A stretch of 7,971 bases of DNA, from assembly GCA_021785235.1 (NCBI GenBank), contig JAJYGB010000632.1, positions 1-7,971 on the forward strand, given 5' to 3'. The position numbers and the translations under genes are program-made. Below, one piece after another: positions 6,272-7,971 of the stretch (within the stretch, counting starts at the first letter, position 1; each line of letters starts with the position of its first letter). Under the pieces are notes generated by a model. It saw only the letters and a program-made list of their open reading frames with translations, was not told the DNA's origin and made no database searches. This DNA comes from Bacteroidota bacterium. Lineage in GTDB: Bacteria > Bacteroidota > Kryptoniia > Kryptoniales > JAKASW01.

Positions 6272-7065
6272 TACCTCTTCAACAGCGCGCTATAATAGAA
6301 CGCTTTCTCCCTGACTTTGTCCGCGAATTTTTCATCAAAGCCCGAAAAGATGATGTCACGACTGACATTCACGATTACCGGGGCACCGTCGCTGGAGACT
6401 GCCGCCGCCACATCTTCGACCGACCCACCCTGCGCGCCGATCCCCGGCACGAGAAGCGGAAGCTGTGGGTAGGCGTTCCTTATGCGGGCGAGCTGGTCTC
6501 CCTGCGTCGCGCCGACAACGGCGCCGATATTTCCATTTGTATTCCACTCGGCAAGCTTCTCGAGCACGATCTCGTAAAATTTCTTCCCGTTGAATTCGAG
6601 GAGCTGGAAATCCCGGGCGCCGCGGTTTGACGTCACGGCCAGCGCGAAGATATCCTTTCCCTTGTAGCTCAGGAACGGCTCCAGCGAGTCATATCCCATG
6701 TACGGATTGACAGTCGCAGCGTCGACCTCGAAGTAATCGAAAAAGGTCTGTGCGTACTGCTTCGCGCTGTTGCCGACGTCGCTCCGCTTGCAGTCCGCTA
6801 TGACGTAGATATCGTCCGGCACGCGAGCGATCGTCTCGCCGAAAGTCGACCATCCCTTCTCACCGAGCGACTCATAAAACGCGGTATTAAGTTTGTAGGC
6901 GCACGAGACATCCTTTGTTGCCTCGATAATCCTGGTGTTGAACTCAAGTACCGGGTCGTCGTACTCCGAAAGAAACTCCGGCAGCTTTTCCACCGCGGGG
7001 TCGAGCCCGATACAGAGGTTGCTGCCGCGTTTTTCAATCGACGCCGAGAGTTTACTGAAGCTCAT
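6271..7065 (-). CDS. pyrF: Orotidine 5'-phosphate decarboxylase (long, subfamily-2 type)
   Basis: Catalyses the last step of de novo UMP synthesis, OMP to UMP plus CO2, in the cytoplasm. 264 residues, the length of the longer subfamily-2 enzymes rather than the roughly 230-residue E. coli type. Visible are NLCIGLDPAVEKLP (16-29) with the substrate-contacting Asp22, AYKLN (56-60) with Lys58, and the catalytic D-x-K-x-x-D in DCKRSDVGNS (Asp91, Lys93, Asp96). NPYMGYDSLEPF (120-131), GATQGDQL (185-192), VPGIGAQGG (207-215) and the phosphate-binding Arg236 region complete the site. The frame extends 67 codons further upstream into dcd, but the family N-terminus and an ATGA overlap with the dcd stop (7062-7065) place the start at 7065. 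There is no clear Shine-Dalgarno, so translation probably depends on dcd. Ser95 and Ser100 replace the more usual Gly and Thr of DxKRGDIGNT; both are outside the catalytic charges. Confidence 0.95.
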   Translation of the reverse strand: MSFSKLSASIEKRGSNLCIGLDPAVEKLPEFLSEYDDPVLEFNTRIIEATKDVSCAYKLNTAFYESLGEKGWSTFGETIARVPDDIYVIADCKRSDVGNSAKQYAQTFFDYFEVDAATVNPYMGYDSLEPFLSYKGKDIFALAVTSNRGARDFQLLEFNGKKFYEIVLEKLAEWNTNGNIGAVVGATQGDQLARIRNAYPQLPLLVPGIGAQGGSVEDVAAAVSSDGAPVIVNVSRDIIFSGFDEKFADKVREKAFYYSALLKR

Positions 7066-7622
7066 TTTGGGCCGCTCAGTTTTGAACCGAAATTTTTCCA
7101 CATCATGGACTCGACGGGCCGTTTCGTCCTCTTGTTGTATTTCGCGGTTTGCTTCCTGTTGTACGGCACCATCACCTCTCCGCTTATCTCGAAATAGATA
7201 AGCTGTCCGATCGGCATGCCGGGATAAATCCTGACCGGCTGCTTCACGCTGATCTCCAGTGTCCATGTATTGCAGTAGCCGACATCGCCTTTACCGGCTG
7301 TGGAATGGATGTCTATACCCAGCCTGCCGATGCTCGACTTTCCCTCCAGAAAGGGGACAAACGTGTGCGTCTCGGTATATTCCTGAGTTACACCCAGGTA
7401 GAGCCGGCCGGGGAGGAGAAGAAATCCGTCATGATCATGCATCCTGAAGTGCTCGAGTTCATTGTGTTTCTTCGCATCGAGGATATCATCCCTGTAAATG
7501 GCCATCGTATCGGCGAGATGGACGTCGTAGGAATTCGAGCCGAGATATTTCCTGTCGAAAGGCTCGATCACGATGTTCCCTTTTTTGATTTCCTCGAGGA
7601 TCCGTTGATCCGTAAGAATCAT
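7062..7622 (-). CDS. dcd: dCTP deaminase
   Basis: Deaminates dCTP to dUTP, feeding dTMP synthesis; it acts as a homotrimer in the cytoplasm. 186 residues, close to the 193 of E. coli Dcd. It starts MILTDQRI, the standard opening, and has LGSNSYDVHL (27-36), EGKSSIGRLGIDIHSTAG (93-110), with the Ser-Ser and Arg100 of the active site, the catalytic Glu123 in WTLEI, and the trimer/nucleotide segment IYPGMPIGQLIYFEI (132-146). The C-terminus has RPVESMMWKNF (168-178), usual in Bacteroidota-like homologues. AGGAAGG, inside the last codons of rodA, is the likely ribosome binding site, 11 nt before the ATG. The rodA stop is 3 nt upstream of the ATG, and the dcd stop overlaps the pyrF start. The STAG-x-x-D motif recalls bifunctional dCTP deaminase/dUTPase enzymes; this cannot be settled by eye. 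Confidence 0.95.
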   Translation of the reverse strand: MILTDQRILEEIKKGNIVIEPFDRKYLGSNSYDVHLADTMAIYRDDILDAKKHNELEHFRMHDHDGFLLLPGRLYLGVTQEYTETHTFVPFLEGKSSIGRLGIDIHSTAGKGDVGYCNTWTLEISVKQPVRIYPGMPIGQLIYFEISGEVMVPYNRKQTAKYNKRTKRPVESMMWKNFGSKLSGPK

Positions 7623-7625
7623 GCT

Positions 7626-7971
7626 CTAATGTTCCTTCCTGTGTGCGTAGAAATTTAGGAGAATCCCGATCATCATCCAATCGGCCAAAATGGAAGACCC
7701 TCCGTAGCTTATGAAAGGCAGGGGTATGCCCACTATCGGGGCAAGGTTGATATTCATGCCGATATTTATGAAGACGTGGAAGAGGAGGACGGAAGTGATG
7801 CCCACCGAGGCAAGGCTGGCGAATCTCGTCTTCACCAGTTCCGCGATCCTGATTCCCCTGAAGAACAAGGCACCGAAGATGAGGAGCGTGAAGGCCGCGC
7901 CGGCGAACCCGAACTCCTCCCCTATGACGGTGAATATAAAATCCGTCCAGCGCGCGGGGACAAATCGGAGC
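7626..7971 (-). CDS. rodA: Rod shape-determining protein RodA, C-terminal part only
   Basis: The C-terminal 114 residues of a SEDS-family membrane glycosyltransferase, which polymerises lipid II into peptidoglycan during cell elongation with a class B PBP (PBP2/MrdA). The frame is open to the right edge of the window, so the start is outside. Seen are FVPARWTDFIFTVIGEEFGF (3-22), the conserved SEDS loop-to-helix segment, then hydrophobic helices at about 23-38, 51-66 and 92-108. Between the last two is HVFINIGMNINLAPIVGIPL, followed by PFISYGGSS, the most conserved SEDS signature. The N-x-x-P-V-x-G-x-P-L-P form is typical of RodA rather than FtsW. The protein ends FYAHRKEH, as many RodA proteins do. 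The upstream neighbours are probably mrdA and mreBCD; that is expectation, not seen. It is followed closely by dcd. Confidence 0.93.
   Translation of the reverse strand, partial: LRFVPARWTDFIFTVIGEEFGFAGAAFTLLIFGALFFRGIRIAELVKTRFASLASVGITSVLLFHVFINIGMNINLAPIVGIPLPFISYGGSSILADWMMIGILLNFYAHRKEH

Noticed and set aside
7066..7266. Upstream extension of pyrF by 67 codons into dcd
   Set aside because: The added sequence is a frame-shifted reading of dcd, and the family N-terminus begins at the ATGA overlap.

Overview
The window reads as ordinary chromosomal DNA from a bacterium of the Bacteroidota/Chlorobiota/Ignavibacteriota (FCB) group. DUF2851 and an OMP decarboxylase of the long subfamily are typical of that group, and the possible promoter before etfB resembles the Bacteroidota TTG-N~20-TAnnTTTG type. 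Strong Shine-Dalgarno sequences (GAGG, GGAGG) before the plus-strand genes fit Ignavibacteria/Chlorobi better than classical Bacteroidia. Base composition is moderately GC-rich by eye and looks even throughout. I see no mobile element, tRNA, rRNA or CRISPR array. The lineage is an inference from gene content; no search was run.

Left part (1-982, plus strand): the 3' two-thirds or so of a DUF4038-type (apiosidase-like, GH-A-fold) glycoside hydrolase with a C-terminal collagen-binding-like beta domain. A 172-bp gap follows, holding a weak hairpin and a candidate promoter.

Middle (1155-4347, plus strand): a probable four-gene operon with gaps of 16, 39 and 27 bp. It comprises etfB and etfA (the electron transfer flavoprotein heterodimer), a DUF151 'bifunctional nuclease' protein carrying a C-terminal UVR motif and starting at TTG, and an exported TPR protein resembling the RMDN family. 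A bulged hairpin followed by a T-run just after the last stop is a plausible terminator, and it lies inside the 3' end of the opposing gene.

Right part (4351-7971, minus strand): a tightly packed operon read right to left. It comprises rodA (3' part only), dcd (dCTP deaminase), pyrF (OMP decarboxylase), a membrane-anchored protein of unknown function, and a DUF2851 protein. The junctions are a 3-bp gap, an ATGA overlap, a TAATG overlap and a 1-nt gap, so the two uncharacterised proteins are probably translationally coupled to pyrimidine nucleotide enzymes and to a cell-elongation glycosyltransferase. The two operons converge with only 3 bp between stop codons.

Nothing here is clearly a new defence or mobile system. 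The best targets for a second look are the DUF2851 protein (a possible PD-(D/E)XK-like nuclease signature plus a Cys cluster) and its coupled membrane-anchored partner.
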